Of a stretch of 64,000 nucleotides of DNA, positions 11,701-21,411 are shown one piece after another. Made by a program: the position numbers and the translations under genes. The notes beneath the pieces were generated by a model. The model was not told the DNA's origin, did no database searches, and saw nothing but the letters and a program-made list of their open reading frames with translations. Position 1 is the stretch's first letter, and every line of letters begins with the position of its first letter. Source of the DNA: Xanthostigma xanthostigma (lineage: Eukaryota; Arthropoda; Insecta; Raphidioptera; Raphidiidae); assembly GCA_963575645.1 (NCBI GenBank), contig OY754466.1:44424001-44488000 (forward strand), in the 5' to 3' direction.

Positions 11701-14700
11701 GGCATATGCCGGTCTACCTTGTGATCACAATAAAATAATTTAATTTTCTGTTTGAGTGTTCGTAGTCCACTAGAATATTTTTATTAATGAAATTGTAAAC
11801 ACATTCAAAATGTCAACAAAGTGCGTCCATATCTTCTTGGTTTCCGGGCTTGTATGCAGTGGTCCATTGGTATTTCTACAACTGCGGTAGACATTATCAA
11901 AGGCGATGTGGTAGCGGGCTCTTCAGAATGGAACGACCAATCACAGAAGAGCATACTACGACCGAGTAGAGAACACGAGCACGCTGACTATAAAATACGA
12001 AAGTACCAAACTTACCTGTGAGCAGCCTAGAAGGACACTTCGCCCGCTACCACATCGCCTTTGATAATGTCTACCGCAGTTGTAGACGAAACGTCAGATA
12101 GAAATACCAATGGACCACGGCATACAAGTCCGGAAACCAAGAAGATTTAGATCAACACCGGCCGTGAAAGCCTTCACACTTGGATAAAGTGTCCTTAAGC
12201 ACTTGTTTATTAAACGAATTTTATATGACGTCATCACGGGTATTAGAAGCCCCTGCCTCAAGGTTCTAATAAGGAACTAATAATTTGATTTTTAATATAT
12301 TATCTATACTAATATTACATACAGAGAGAGTGCGAATTTTACGTTTGTGTATATGCGGAGGAAAATTTCTGAAACTACTCATCCGATTTCAAAATTTGTT
12401 TTCATCAATATTTAGTATTAAAATAAAATCGCTTTTTGTGGAGACTAATTCTACAACGTATTGTAAGTCGATTTCAAATCGACAATTAAAATTGACGCTT
12501 TCGCTAACGATTACAAAAGATAGTTCAATGTAAGTAAGAAAATAAATTATATTTATCAGTGGATCAACGTCTCTATGAAAGTGCAGAAATATTGTTATTG
12601 TTTTATTTTTACAAAAATGACCTTTCGATACAGGTTTAAGAGACCATATATCGTCTGACAGACTATATTTACAAGTTAAACAGAATCTGTTAAATACACC
12701 TTTTTAAAGCATTTAAGTTTGGTAAATTATTAATAATTAATTTGCAAAAGGATTTTGTTGTTATTGCAATCATAATGTCTTTGAATTTTAATAATTTAGC
12801 ATTTAAATAACCACCTAAAAGTACTCAATACAAAGAAGAGTCAAGTTTCTATAATTGGATTTTTAATGTTAAAAATTTGCCGTGACACATGTACTGTCGC
12901 GTCGTTTTTGTTTTGATTTAAACGACTGCTTCGCACAGAAAAATAAATGCCGCAAAAATTTCCATCAAATAAAATTTGAATACTAACAGCTGCTGGTAAT
13001 TGTTCGCGTCTCTCTTTTCACGGGCAACAATGGCAGCGGAAAAACTTTGGAGTGGGGGGCAACAATCGCATGAAAACTAATGGCGTTTTCAGCATCAGAA
13101 CTGGGTAACTATTGGTTAAAGAAATTTGTTTATTGTTTACATGCAATTATTTAACCAATAGTTACCCATTCGGCCTGCCCAAGTTCTAATGACGAAGACG
13201 CCAGAATATTGTAAAGAAGTGTTGAAAAATGTTTTAGCTGTACCGCGCAAAACAATCAATGTTTGTTAAAAAATTAGGACGTTACGCAAAAATTGATTTG
13301 GCAACGTTGGTTCCTAGTGGTTAATGAATCCTAAAAATGGCAATGAATGCAGTTTATCGTAAAATTAGAGATGATAATATATAGTATATTGAACTAATGT
13401 CGAGGACTAATAATAATTTATTTGTATTTTATAAAATACATTGTTTTTTTTAAATTATTATTACCGATGTTATCACATTAATTTATCATATTATAACTTG
13501 ATGTACTTGAGATAATAGAATGATACGCAATACTCAAAAATATACGTTTGGAACAATTATTATCGAATTTAGAAACTTTAATTAGATTCTGAGCACTATT
13601 ACAGCGCATTATATTTTTTAACTAGACTGTTTAAAATTTTAAGTTCTTTAATTCTACTCATGATTGTAAGATAAATAACAAATTTTAACTTAAGTTGCTA
13701 CAAATATAAAAAAAAAACATGAAGCGTCAATTTCCAAAAAGTTTTTTTTGTAAGTCTACATCTACTTATATTAGTAAAATGACGAACTCAGTTTCCACTA
13801 AATCGAAAATTAGAAGAACTTTTCCATGGTGACAATATTGAATTTTGACAAGATACAAGCAAAAAACTGATGAAACATAGTTTTTTTTGACAGATTGTGT
13901 ATCATTACTTATATAAATGTTCCCTCAAATTTGCCCCATTTTGCAATGGAATTTTGACAGGATATACAGTGAACCCCCGGTAATCCGACAAACATTTTGC
14001 AGGGGTGTGTCGGACTATCGAATTTGTCGGATTATAGAGTACTGCCTAAGAATAACACATTTTTCTTTAATTGTCAGTGTTTTGTGCCTTTAGAAAATCA
14101 AATTTCTAAACCATTACATAAACATTTTTTTTTGCGCGTGTTCCTATAAAATACCTGCTTTTTAATGTCCACGATAACGTCTAACAGTAATTCTCAAGCA
14201 CATGAAGTAAAAAAAATGTTATTTTACATTTTCGAACAGCTGCTACATCAGCCTTAATTCTGTTAGACTATATAAATTTTCATCGACTTTTTATTTGATT
14301 TAAAACGCACTGCCGCTTCGTTTAATCAACAAGCTATTGTTATTTTTTCATTATTTAAATATTGTCTTATATAAAGCAGATTCACATTACAACCAGTAGC
14401 GTAACATAGTTATTTCACAGCATCTAATATCATCAATGCTGGGATGCAGAAAACTCTGTCATATAATTACAATCGTTGTCAAACTCCCTGTCAAAGTAGA
14501 ACATTTTATGAATATTCTCTGCAGCCTAGCGCAGGACCTCGCAAAGCACTCTGCTATATTTACACGAACCATTTGGAGCTCTTTTCGACACAGAAATTTG
14601 GTTACGCTCATTGAATTCAGCGTATTTTTTTCTGTAAGCATTCTCAATTTCAAAAGTAAATTAAAGAATTCGATTTTTGCAATTTTTTCAAGGCATACCC

Positions 14701-17700
14701 CTTTAAAAAAATACGATTTTTGACGAAAACTTAAATCTTTTGGAACTTTGACAAAATTATCATGCTTATAGAAAAAAAACACGCTGATTCCAATGAGCAC
14801 AAACAAACGTCTGTATGTCTTTTGGTTTAGAAGTTATTTGCGTTTATATTTTTCAGAAAATCATATAAAACCTTCGAATGGCCGTAGTTTCCAAACTTAA
14901 AGAGATACAGACGTTTGCCTAAGCTCTTTGAATTCAGCTTAATTTTTTCTGTAAGCGTTCTCAATTTCAAAAGTATATTAAAGAATTCGATTTTTGCAAT
15001 TTTTTCAAGGCATACCCCTTTAAAAAAATGCAATTTTTGCAGAAAACCCAAATCTTTGGGAGCTTTGGCAAAATCACCATGCTAATAGAAAAAAGTACGC
15101 TGAATCCAATGAGCACAAACAAACGTCTGTATGTGTTTTGGTTTAAAAGTTATTTGTGTTTATAGTTTTCAGAAAATCATATAAAACCTCCATTTCCCCT
15201 CAGTTTTCAAACTAAAATATACATACCAAATTTTGCTTACGGTCATTGAATTCAGCGTATTTTTTCTGTAAGCATTCTTAATTTCAAAAGTAAATTAAAG
15301 AATTCGATTTTTGTAATTTTTTCAAGACCCCTCCAAGCAATAATGTCAGGATTGCGTAAATAACGAACAATATTCTTAGAGTGTGGGCCCTAAAAATTAA
15401 CTTTACACTCCGATCATGATTTGAAAACATTAAACCTAAATTATTTGCAGGAAATACAAAATAATAATCATTATCAAATTCTGTGATCAGATTTTTATCT
15501 TACAAAGGAAATTTCAGTGTCATTTATTGTAATCACATTGACTTTTTTTATATATAATCTGAAACATGATTTTTTTTATTACATTGTTGACTTATACTGT
15601 GAAAGCAAGTTCTAGCCGATAGTGAATAATATTCAGAACAAAAATGTATAAAATTTTGTTTGTTTTTGGTGTTGTCATTGCAATGGCTATAAGCCATGAG
15701 TTGTCTCCAGATATGAAAAAACAAGTTCAAGGTAATATTTTAAAGACTTAAACATTTCCTAAGGAATAAAATTCAGCTAAATACAGTAGAACGCCGATTA
15801 TCAGAATTAATTGGGACCGGGGTCGATTCGGATAATCGAAAATTCGGATAATTGGACATGTAGTGTCTTGCCTCTAGCTTTCAAACATAACAGTTGAAAT
15901 ATATCTGGACTCCAGCGATTTTCAAATTCGACGTGTGCTGATACCATTGTAGCGTCTACACGGCAATTGTCACTCGCATTTTTGTATTCTTGCGTCCCCA
16001 CAAAACTTGTTTTTATTGAAAAATTACTTGGTTTTAATTTTTTATATTACGATTAGGACCGATTCAGATAATTGGCGATTCGGTTAATCGGCGTTCGGAT
16101 AATCGGCGTTCTACTGTAAATGAAATCTAAGAGATTTTTTGTATAACTTTAAAATTCTTGTACTTAGTAGCGTAACAATAGGATGGTAGAACGAGGAAAA
16201 TGCCACGGGCCCCTCGCCTGAGGGGATCCCCGGCCCGAGAGGCCATTGAGACCGGAAGAACCTAACATTTATTACATTTGCTAAAAAAAATTAATTTCGT
16301 ATTTAATCAGTTTAATTACACAAATATCTACTTTTCATCGTGATTTATAAAGATGAAACTACGTGAAGCTTTTTTGTATTAAGGGAGGGGCCTATCCGAT
16401 GAATTTTTCACGTACTTCAGGTGGTATAGTTACGCCACTGCTTGTACTTGTAATAATTTAGGGTCATTATTATAAAAGTGTAGATTGAAAACTCTTATAG
16501 CTCGCTAGTCACGATCCAGGCTTTAATAATTATATAGACCTAAATTTTTAAAAATTGGTTTTCTCCTTTTTAGTACATTTCTTTAAAAACGCATCTTCAA
16601 AAAGCTATTTTACCGATATATTTCCAACACCACAAGTGGGGAATGGTACTAATTTAAGTAAAAAATCACTTTCCAAAATTATAAAAAATTTATTGTTTTG
16701 TGGTCCCCCGAACCAAGAAATACATTTTTGGAAAAACTCTGTGCGTCTGTTTGTCTGTTAGTTTGTTGTTCTATTAGTCGGTGAGCACGATACTAGTCAA
16801 ACGGATGAGCGGATTGAAACCAAATTTTGAGAGGATGTTTGGTATGCAAATATGAAGAGCAGAAGAGATATATGCTATAACGCTGTTTTTTATATAATAA
16901 TGGTATATTTTTCATAACGGCTTATTCTTCTATTCATTTTTTAAGAAAGTTTCGTAAATTTTTTTTCTGAACTTGATGGTTTTGGAAGTATTTTAAAATA
17001 AAAAAAATCACCTGTTCTTTTGTTTTGTAGATCTATCAGAAATAAACTAGTTAAGCATGCTTTGATTGATTTTTACATGACGTGGAACATATTATGTAGG
17101 TAACAATGGCAACGAATAGCAAATATCATATTGAATACTAGCCATTACCCGCGTCACCTCATGCGATATCAAAAATTTTATTTTTTTTTATTATACTATG
17201 TCAAATGTCAACATTTTGAAGTTGGAATGGTCCCGTCGCCCAAATGGCTGGAATTTTTCAATTTGTAAACTCTGCATTTTCTGTTCAGATATGACAAATG
17301 CAGCAAGTAAAGATTGTCGTGCTGAATCCGGAGTGTCTCACGATGACATAGTATTGATGTCAAAATACAAACTCCCAAACTCCAAGGAAGCTCACTGCTA
17401 CTTGAAATGCATGTTAAGCAAATTCTCTATGATGAAGGACGGTAAATTTGACAAAGATGGATTTATTGCGATGGCACATCCGTATCTTGAAGGAGAAGAG
17501 AAGGCACTGAAGGATGTTACAGAATTAGCTGAAAACTGTGAAAAAATAACCACTGGAGATGATCCATGTGAAGTCGCTATGACGGCTACGGTGTGCATTT
17601 ATCACGAAAGCAAACGTCTTGGTTTCGAAATGCCGGTTGCTGATCCGTAAAAAAAGGATTACTTATCAACCAAATTATGGATCACCAATTTCAACATTAA

Positions 17701-19859
17701 CTGATACAACTGGCACCAAATATTATTAAAGAGTTGAGGCAAAAAGAGCCAAAGTGATATTAACACGTTTTTGAGATTTTAGGAAGTTAGGGGCTTATGT
17801 CTATACTGTAAAGCCGTAATCACAAAAAAAGATTTGGGTCTAAGACTTTTAAATTTTTGATTAACGTCTGATTAGAATTCTTCAATAAATAAAATTATCG
17901 ATCAATTTTTCAGAATAATATATTAACAAACATTTTTTTGTTAATATATTTGTCTGAAAAATTGGTCGACAATTTTATTTACTAAGCCTTTTAAATAAAA
18001 GTATCTCAAAAGTATGCTCTTTTTGCATTCAGTCTGTCAATAAATTTTTTAGTTGTTTTTAGAACGCTTCATCGGACTCTGACTTAGTAGCAAACTCAAT
18101 GCATATTGAATTATTATTTTTTGTTGAAGTTTTTACATTTATATTGTTTATTTTCGTAGTGTAATTAATTATATTATATTTTAGAAAACACTGTTGCAAT
18201 GCATGTCTAACATAATATTCAATATTAAAAAAAAACAAAATAAACTCTGGATTTGTTTTATTTTAATTAGTCCGGTAAAATTGTTCAAAAATAAAATATT
18301 CGTAATGCATAGATCCTAAGTGTTTCACCAAGTCGGGGCGACCAAAAAGATTATATGAAAAGCAGCAATGAATTGCTAAATATCTCGCGAACCGTTGATA
18401 CTACAACAAAAATGGCAAGAAACTTTTTTGAAGAACGAAATTCCCTATAACTTCTTTCATGGGATAATTTTCGTATAACCAGCCGTATAAAAGACAAACA
18501 GCACAAACCCGAAGCCTGCATCATATCGTACTCAAGACTGGCATAAACCATCACAAATCTGCACAGTGCAGGTTTCACAATGTGCGGCAGTTTTCAAGTA
18601 ATTTTAAATCAATGAAAACGACATATTAATAATACACTAGATCGGTCCAGCACGGCTATAGCCAAAAATTGCAAATGGCCGACTGGCGGTCATTGCTGGC
18701 TGCTGGTCTAAAGTGTGCCACTCCGTTAAATAACATGAGTACCTTTACGAACAGGCTTTTCTTGCTCCCTGCTGTCCAGGTCTTTTAGTTTTAATAATTA
18801 ATTAATTAGTCACTGAAATACTTACATAGGCAAGGGCTTGATGGCTACTGGTGAAGGATATCTGCACACAATTGTTATAACTTCATCACCATCAATTTCC
18901 AGACCGGGATGGAATCGCACTACAATATTGTTGGTGAACACACGTTGGGGATCCTGCAATTTAATTTTCAAAAACTTAACATAAGGCGAATTTACCCGAG
19001 CTCACAATATGTAACTTCTGCACTCATTCAGGACGATAGCCGTCGAAGAAAGTTGCTTACCTGTCTGGTACCACATCCTTTCAATGGTAACTCAAGCCTG
19101 TAGCTGTGATCTCCTTTTCCAGCAACTTGACATGCCGAATTACGATCGAAATCCGCATAAGCAATACCGTAAAACGGTTCGTTGAATTTCAAATCAATGT
19201 CCATCGATCCTGCTGCGCAATTCAGCGTTGCTCTCGTTCGGTTCAGCAATATAACTGGACTCAGATCGTCCAGTTTTGTCACCTGAATCATCATCAAAAA
19301 TATATTATCTTCTTTATAATAAATCTTTGCATGGAAGACTTTGATGTAACTTAATGAAAGATATATGTAGACATATTACTAAAATATACGTTAAGGTACA
19401 AGATTGGTGTAGATTAGGCATTTATGGATTAGAACAGTAAAATCCCCAGATGCGTTAAAGATAAAACGAAATGTAATAAAATCATCGATTTATCCATGTC
19501 AAGCTGGCGGATAATAGGTTAATCATTTCGGTGTTGGGTGAAATACCCAATCAAGTGATGACTCAAATTTATGCCTAAAGATTATAACTGTATGATCTGA
19601 TATTACACTTTGACCAAATTGTCAACTAAGATTATCTCATAATGGTCAGTCGTCAAACGATGTTTTTGACTATACCTAAAAAAACTAAAGTATAAAATTT
19701 TCGTACCTCTCCGTTGAGAACAGTTTGTTCCGGTAAACCTTTTCCTTCGAAGTCGACATTGTTCGCTTGAGAGTCGTAATTTGACTGCGATACTACGTAG
19801 CCATTTTGAAAGCCGGCCAGGAGCAAAGCGTAAGTAAAGACTAGTGATGTTGGAGCCAT
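6860..19859 (-). CDS. ZP-N domain transmembrane protein, six coding exons, 950 aa
   Basis: Seen: exons 19859-19707, 19282-19061, 18953-18826, 9400-9180, 9100-8847 and 8734-6860 all have GT donors and AG acceptors on the minus strand, and their phases fit exactly (2853 nt, 951 codons with stop). Residues 1-25 look like a signal peptide. Residues about 60-160 form a ZP-N module with cysteines at 73, 102, 121 and 155. A hydrophobic helix spans about 187-210 and is followed by RRRH, so the C-terminal 740 residues should be cytoplasmic. The tail has poly-Pro stretches, many Ser/Arg runs and a motif of type WDVxIR at about 518, 620 and 693, with a weaker KFDVQVRV at 322-329. Family knowledge: insect ZP membrane proteins organise apical extracellular matrix and cuticle. 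No ZP-C half is present: exon 3 joins directly to the membrane exon. I infer a matrix-anchoring role. I do not assign a named orthologue. Confidence 0.85.
8847..9100 (-). CDS. ZP-N gene coding exon 5 (juxtamembrane tail)
   Basis: It encodes 84 residues after the split Gly codon: NISNFEGLKIPRAHAP, then a Ser/Gly/Glu-rich stretch, ending PKFDVQ. The acceptor is CTTTTTCCAG|GTAAC and the donor is CAG|GTTAGTATC, phase 0. Confidence 0.87.
9180..9400 (-). CDS. ZP-N gene coding exon 4 (membrane helix)
   Basis: It encodes C + 73 codons + G. A short linker (LRPEVVEPAPLLNRPSG) precedes a roughly 24-residue hydrophobic helix starting QILLIICTIMFLSLLLLG, then YYCLRRRH and ITKLSGSSL. The acceptor is TTTTTTACAG|C and the donor is TTG|GTAAGATC. 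The exon is separated from exon 3 by a 9425-bp intron. Confidence 0.88.
9707..9795 (-). repeat. tRNA-like sequence (SINE head or tRNA pseudogene)
   Basis: On the minus strand TAGTGTAACGG (9779-9769) fits the tRNA A-box consensus and GGTTTGAATCC (9730-9720) fits the B-box with one change. The ends TCCTAAGAG and CTCTCGGA can pair imperfectly. A proper 7-bp acceptor stem and anticodon arm cannot be drawn, so I call it a tRNA-derived repeat, not a functional tRNA. Confidence 0.5.
9827..9878. repeat. 52-bp near-perfect palindrome
   Basis: AAAATGTCTGACACCTCGAA is mirrored around a central GTCGAC. Only one position breaks the symmetry. It lies in intron 3 of the ZP-N gene, about 300 bp from exon 4 and next to the tRNA-like repeat. 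Confidence 0.85.
10100..11831. other. Intron 3 of ZP-N gene, decayed repeats
   Basis: No exon is recognised on either strand. The frame 10612-10394 (minus) ends LVRSREVKLVLKHMEAK and looks like a remnant of an interspersed element. GC-richer sequence at 11454-11560 has a hairpin (AGTGAGTC / GACTCACT). Confidence 0.4.
11832..12146. mobile_element. Foldback element, ~100-bp arms
   Basis: Left arm 11832-11920 (TCTTCTTGGTTTCCGGGCTT) is repeated inverted at 12042-12146, with a short insertion in the right arm (GACGAAACGTCAGATAG region). It lies in ZP-N intron 3. Confidence 0.75.
12285..12540. repeat. Interspersed repeat with CTATACTAATATTA head
   Basis: It starts with CTATACTAATATTA and includes AAACTACTCATCCGATTTC and the GCTTTTTGTGGAGAC segment. 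Related copies are near 30525, 31270, 34070 (inverted), 33800, 47370 and 52020-52520. Confidence 0.6.
13080..13192. repeat. Small inverted repeat
   Basis: TTGGTTAA-type arms: GGGTAACTATTGGTTAA (about 13104) is inverted at about 13152-13168. The outer TGGCGTT / AACGCCA-like ends suggest a MITE of about 110 bp. Confidence 0.5.
13775..13920. repeat. Dispersed repeat, partner at 40545-40965
   Basis: The AACTCAGTTTCCACTAA segment followed by GACAGATTGTGTATCAT occurs here and, with high similarity, at 40545-40660 and 40935-40965, where a palindromic element splits it. Confidence 0.6.
13967..14045. mobile_element. Single end of a pogo/Tigger-like element
   Basis: CAGTGAACCCCCGGTAATCC is a typical pogo-group terminus, followed by a partial inverse (GTCGGATTAT). 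A full second end was not found. Confidence 0.45.
14580..15335. repeat. Tandem array, ~317-bp period, about 2.3 units
   Basis: GAATTCAGC followed by TTTCTGTAAGC, TTCAAAAGTA and AAGAATTCGATTTTTG recurs at 14613, 14930 and 15248. Between them GAGCACAAACAAACGTCTGT is also repeated. It lies just upstream of the OBP gene in ZP-N intron 3. Translations of the units are shadows, not genes. Confidence 0.8.
15549..15556 (+). promoter_or_regulatory. Candidate TATA box of the OBP gene
   Basis: TATATAAT lies 88 bp upstream of the OBP start codon. With the usual 30-bp spacing the transcription start would be near 15580, giving a 5' UTR of about 60 nt. The surrounding DNA is AT-rich, so chance occurrence is possible. 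Confidence 0.35.
15644..15731 (+). CDS. OBP exon 1 (signal peptide)
   Basis: It has 29 codons plus one base. The donor is CAAG|GTAATA at 15732. The hydrophobic core FVFGVVIAMAI fits a secretory signal peptide, with likely cleavage near residue 17. Confidence 0.92.
15644..17650 (+). CDS. Classical odorant-binding protein, two exons, 149 aa
   Basis: Seen: exon 1 (15644-15731) gives MYKILFVFGVVIAMAIS as signal peptide, then HELSPDMKKQVQ. Exon 2 (17289-17650) starts at a CTGTTCAG acceptor and gives the rest. The split codon G|AT is Asp. Six cysteines at 39, 66, 70, 113, 123 and 132 have the spacing X26-X3-X42-X9-X8. X3 between C2 and C3 and X8 between C5 and C6 are the diagnostic spacings of classical insect odorant-binding proteins (PBP/GOBP fold, three disulfides, six helices). 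Family role: secreted carrier of small hydrophobic ligands, often in sensillar lymph but also in other tissues. The ligand cannot be read from sequence. The gene sits on the opposite strand inside intron 3 of the ZP-N gene. The longer upstream frame from 17198 is intronic read-through and should not be used as the start. Confidence 0.95.
15784..16116. mobile_element. pogo/Tigger-type MITE, 333 bp, in OBP intron
   Basis: The terminal repeats CAGTAGAACGCCGATTATC and GATAATCGGCGTTCTACTG are near-perfect inverse copies flanked by TA on both sides, the target site of Tc1/mariner-pogo elements. No transposase is present. Confidence 0.85.
16165..16440. mobile_element. hAT-type MITE, 276 bp, in OBP intron
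   Basis: The right end ATAGTTACGCCACTG mirrors the left TAGTAGCGTAACAATA. The flanks are a perfect 8-bp duplication CTTGTACT. It is inserted in the single OBP intron. Confidence 0.85.
16600..17010. repeat. Dispersed repeat, partner at 56876-57290
   Basis: Shared blocks are GGAATGGTACTA, TTTTTGGAAAAACTCTGT, CAAACGGATGA.CGGATT and GAGATATATRCTATAACG. Both copies are plus strand. It occupies most of the OBP intron before exon 2. Confidence 0.7.
17289..17650 (+). CDS. OBP exon 2 (six-cysteine domain, stop)
   Basis: It encodes D(30) to P(149) and a TAA stop at 17648-17650. All six conserved cysteines are in this exon. The acceptor TTTTCTGTTCAG ends at 17288. Confidence 0.95.
17725..17730 (+). 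promoter_or_regulatory. Candidate poly(A) signal of the OBP gene
   Basis: ATTAAA lies 75 bp after the OBP stop codon. The next canonical AATAAA (17884) is already inside a palindromic repeat (17861-17985), so either the weaker ATTAAA is used or a repeat supplies the signal. Confidence 0.4.
17861..17985. mobile_element. Palindromic repeat of the 55797-56090 family, internally deleted
   Basis: TTGATTAACGTCTGA.TAGAA and ATAAAATTATCGAYCAATTT are shared with 55797 onward. The inverse arm (AAAAATTGGTCGACAATTTT) follows within 125 bp. The central hammerhead-like part found at 36131 and 55905 is missing. Confidence 0.65.
17986..18825. other. Intron 3 of ZP-N gene, 5' part
   Basis: I looked here for ZP-C exons on the minus strand and found none. 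The frame at 18578-18351 (minus) includes FRSSKKFLAIFVVVSTVREI and reads like a repeat remnant, not a ZP sequence. Confidence 0.4.
18826..18953 (-). CDS. ZP-N gene coding exon 3 (end of ZP-N)
   Basis: It encodes 42 residues plus two bases, DPQRVF to IKPLP. NNIVVRFHPGLE and ITIVCRYPSP match the last strands of ZP-N and supply the fourth cysteine. The donor is CCTAT|GTAAGTATT. The dangling AT joins the C of exon 4 to give an Ile codon. Confidence 0.88.
19061..19282 (-). CDS. ZP-N gene coding exon 2 (ZP-N, first three cysteines)
   Basis: It encodes 74 residues, VTKLDD to GCGTRQ. Typical ZP-N signatures are LNCAAGSMDIDLKF, the PFYGIAYADF stretch and LPLKGCGT. Acceptor CAG at 19283 and donor CAG|GTAAGC at 19060 are both phase 0. 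Confidence 0.9.
19707..19859 (-). CDS. ZP-N gene coding exon 1 (signal peptide)
   Basis: It encodes 51 residues, MAPTSLVF to LNGE, with a hydrophobic signal peptide (ALLLAG core). The donor is GAG|GTACG at 19706, phase 0. The ATG at 19859-19857 directly follows a pyrimidine-rich TTTTGTTTCAG, so the start codon appears to open an internal exon and at least one non-coding 5' exon should lie beyond 19860. Confidence 0.85.
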
Positions 19860-19889
19860 CTGAAACAAAACGAAACAACATATATTTAT

Positions 19890-20840
19890 TTATAATAATA
19901 ATAATAATTTATTGATTCATATAGCTGTATATACCCACAGATATGAACAGTCAAAAATATAACTAAATCAGTTAAAAAAATCATTTATGCCATAAAAACA
20001 TTTTTCCAATAAAAATACCTTTTTTAGCGTTTTGCTAAACAATTTTAGGTCATTAATTTCCCGTAGCTGGGTAGGCAAATTGTTGTACAGAATAGGTCCA
20101 GTGCATTTAGGAGATTTAGAATAAAAATTTGATTTATATTTAGTTTAGTGTATTGCTGAAGATGAGAGCATAGCTCTCGAAATGTACATCCACTAATAAA
20201 CTTGTTGTGGTAAGAAGTAACTATTCTCTATTTTTTATTATAAATGTGAATTTGAGAAATTTGTCTGGTATTATGATCATGAATCATACAATTGTCTGTA
20301 TACTCGTCCCTATTTCTTTTAACATTTACAAAAATTTTATATAAATAACTACCCGTAACAGTCAGTATATTTATTATTGACAAATAAAGATCTGCAGCTT
20401 TCTCGATGCTTCAAGTTAAAAATGAGTCGCAAAATACGTTTTTGTAATACGAAAACTCTGTTGATGTCGCCACACTGACCCCATACAATAATATTGTAGC
20501 TTAAGTGTGAATAAACAAGTGTGTAATACAATTTCAATAATTGCTCAGTAGTTAGACACTGCTTTCGATTTCTGATCGCATAGTATGCACTATTCAATTT
20601 TTTACAAACCCGATCAATATGAAAAGACCAACTTAATTGATTATCTAAAGTAATCCCTAAAAAGGAACAACAAGTAGACACTTCAAGATTTGTACCATTT
20701 AACATGCAGTTTATTTGAGGCAATATTTTTCTTTTATGAAAAAGCAGACACACCATTTTATTCGCATTTAAGACTAAGCTATTTTTGAAACACCATTGCG
20801 AAAATTCTGATAGCACTTTATTAATGCTGTTTTCTAGATC
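19890..20840 (-). mobile_element. LINE 3' fragment (Jockey/CR1-like), minus strand
   Basis: The minus-strand frame 20816-20349 encodes FLGITLDNQLSW and YSHLSYNIIVWG, the C-terminal part of a non-LTR reverse transcriptase. Frames shift after 20349, but related protein continues (NTRQISQ, then LPTQLREINDLKLFSKTLKK). The element ends in an ATT-type tail at 19895-19912. It is 5'-truncated and broken, just upstream of the ZP-N start. Confidence 0.8.
20349..20816 (-). pseudogene. Reverse transcriptase C-terminal remnant
   Basis: A 155-residue open frame corresponds to the thumb/connection part of a non-LTR reverse transcriptase. The catalytic F/YADD region is not included. The frame ends prematurely relative to its homologues at 25474 and 37291. 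Confidence 0.75.
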
Positions 20841-21411
20841 GATTATATCGATTTAGGAATATTTTTTAAAACACATTTTTATTATTTAAAAATGTACAGA
20901 AATGTGCTTGGAGGCAGGTGTGAAGATACTTGTAACTATCATAAACTACTGAATTTTTAGTTCAAAACCCAACAAATAAAAGAAGAAAACACGTTCCAAG
21001 TATATTTAAACGAACCTGCGAAAAATCAATATTATTTTCTTTTGGAATCTCTTAAGGAGATAGATATTTAACAGCGCTGTTAATGTTAACATTCACCATA
21101 CAGAATAGCACCTGAGCGTGTACGATGTGAAAATTTGTTAAAAATCATAACAGCTTTCGGTCCGCAAAGGGATTATAAATATTTCGGGTTATCCTTATAC
21201 ACTGATGGGATAAAGTGGTTTTGTGGTCTGGATTTCGCTTCCGCTCATGAATATTTTGCGCTAACGGACAACCCGGCCTTATTACCTACGTATTTACTTA
21301 GAACATTTCAAAACTTTCATAATACCGACCGCGCTATATTTAATATCAAACATATTATTTACCTGAAAATGAATTTACTTTTTATAATAACTATTTGAAA
21401 GTTTTAACATC

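Noticed and set aside
14436..15051. Several overlapping frames on both strands
   Set aside because: They are translations of the 317-bp tandem repeat.
17198..17288. Upstream extension of OBP exon 2 as the true N-terminus
   Set aside because: It lacks a signal peptide, whereas 15644-15731 gives one and splices in phase at a good acceptor.
9401..18825. Search for ZP-C exons in the large intron
   Set aside because: No minus-strand segment with the cysteine-rich ZP-C pattern was found, and exon 3 and exon 4 join in phase (AT|C) to a sensible protein, so I treat the protein as ZP-N only.
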